The notes beneath the pieces are model-generated. The model was given only the letters and a program-made list of their open reading frames with translations, did no database searches and was not told where the DNA came from. Source: Gammaproteobacteria bacterium (GTDB lineage Bacteria; Pseudomonadota; Gammaproteobacteria; DAOVJZ01). From it: a stretch of 39,387 nt of DNA. Positions within the stretch are counted from its first letter, which is position 1. Each line of letters starts with the position of its first letter. Location: assembly GCA_029882995.1 (NCBI GenBank), contig JAOUJV010000009.1, positions 1-39,387 of the forward strand, given 5' to 3'. The translations under genes and the position numbers were made by a program. Shown in pieces: positions 38,877 through 39,387 of this stretch.

Positions 38877-39329
38877 ATGAGTTCGGTTTTAGATGAAGGT
38901 TTCAACACCAAGGATGCTCTTGAAGGGGATAGTGTGACGGAACAGAATGGATTTGACGGGTTGAAAGTTATGGTGATCGACGATAGCAAGACAATTCGTC
39001 GAACAGCAGAAACACTGTTGAAAAAAGCAGGATGCGACGTGATCACAGCAGTAGATGGTTTTGAGGCATTATCCAAGATAACAGACAGTCATCCAGATAT
39101 TATTTTTGTGGATGTAATGATGCCACGCCTTGATGGCTATCAAACATGTGCATTGATCAAACATAACCGGATTTTCAAAAAGACGCCGGTCATTATGTTA
39201 TCAAGCAAAGACGGTTTATTTGACAAGGCACGTGGAAGAATTGTTGGCTCTGAACAGTATCTGACAAAACCTTTTACCAAAGATGAATTGCTAAGTGCAA
39301 TTCAGAAACATGTAGTTGAAAACAGTTAA
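38877..39329 (+). CDS. pilG: Response regulator PilG (type IV pilus chemosensory)
   Basis: KVMVIDDSKTIRRTAETLLKKAGCDVITAVDGFEALSKI, FVDVMMPRLDGYQTCALIK, YLTKPFTKDELL. Confidence 0.92.
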   Translation: MSSVLDEGFNTKDALEGDSVTEQNGFDGLKVMVIDDSKTIRRTAETLLKKAGCDVITAVDGFEALSKITDSHPDIIFVDVMMPRLDGYQTCALIKHNRIFKKTPVIMLSSKDGLFDKARGRIVGSEQYLTKPFTKDELLSAIQKHVVENS

Positions 39330-39353
39330 TAGAAGTAAACAGGAGAACTAATA

Positions 39354-39387
39354 ATGGCACATATACTGGTAGTGGACGATTCCCCGA
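39354..39387 (+). CDS. pilH: Response regulator, 3' truncated by the window edge (probably PilH)
   Basis: MAHILVVDDSP after an AGGAG RBS, directly downstream of pilG. Confidence 0.7.
   Translation, partial: MAHILVVDDSP

Overview
39.4 kb of a gammaproteobacterial-type chromosome. Most of it is conserved housekeeping sequence. Two core blocks are recognisable: rpmG-rpmB-radC-coaBC-dut-algC-argB-slmA ... pyrE-exoIII, and algH(yqgE)-ruvX-pyrR-pyrB-pyrC'-pyrK with tonB, Gx transporter, NusG_II, ApbE, gshB, gshA and pilG. Between them lie metXW, a dynamin-like GTPase, yggT-proC-yggS-pilT-pilU and a VPLPA-CTERM protein. The unusual material is in the breaks. (1) A modular element made of about five successive hairpins occurs three times (about 11691-11996, 33905-34200, and inverted at 34770-35064). 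Its stems differ in sequence between copies but stay self-complementary, and one loop is inverted between two copies. (2) A small palindrome of the type TCTGCTTTCGGCC..AAAGCGGACATT lies beside every small accessory gene at 12066-13704 and 34269-34664. (3) A 67-bp attC-like site directly follows the 34269-34664 gene, which is also bracketed by inverted copies of the element. (4) A 37-bp perfect direct repeat duplicates the 3' end of the exoIII gene around a one-gene insertion. (5) A sigma-54-type promoter and two upstream repeated sites precede the VPLPA-CTERM gene. No tRNA, rRNA, CRISPR array, transposase or integrase was recognised. All calls were made by eye, without database searches.
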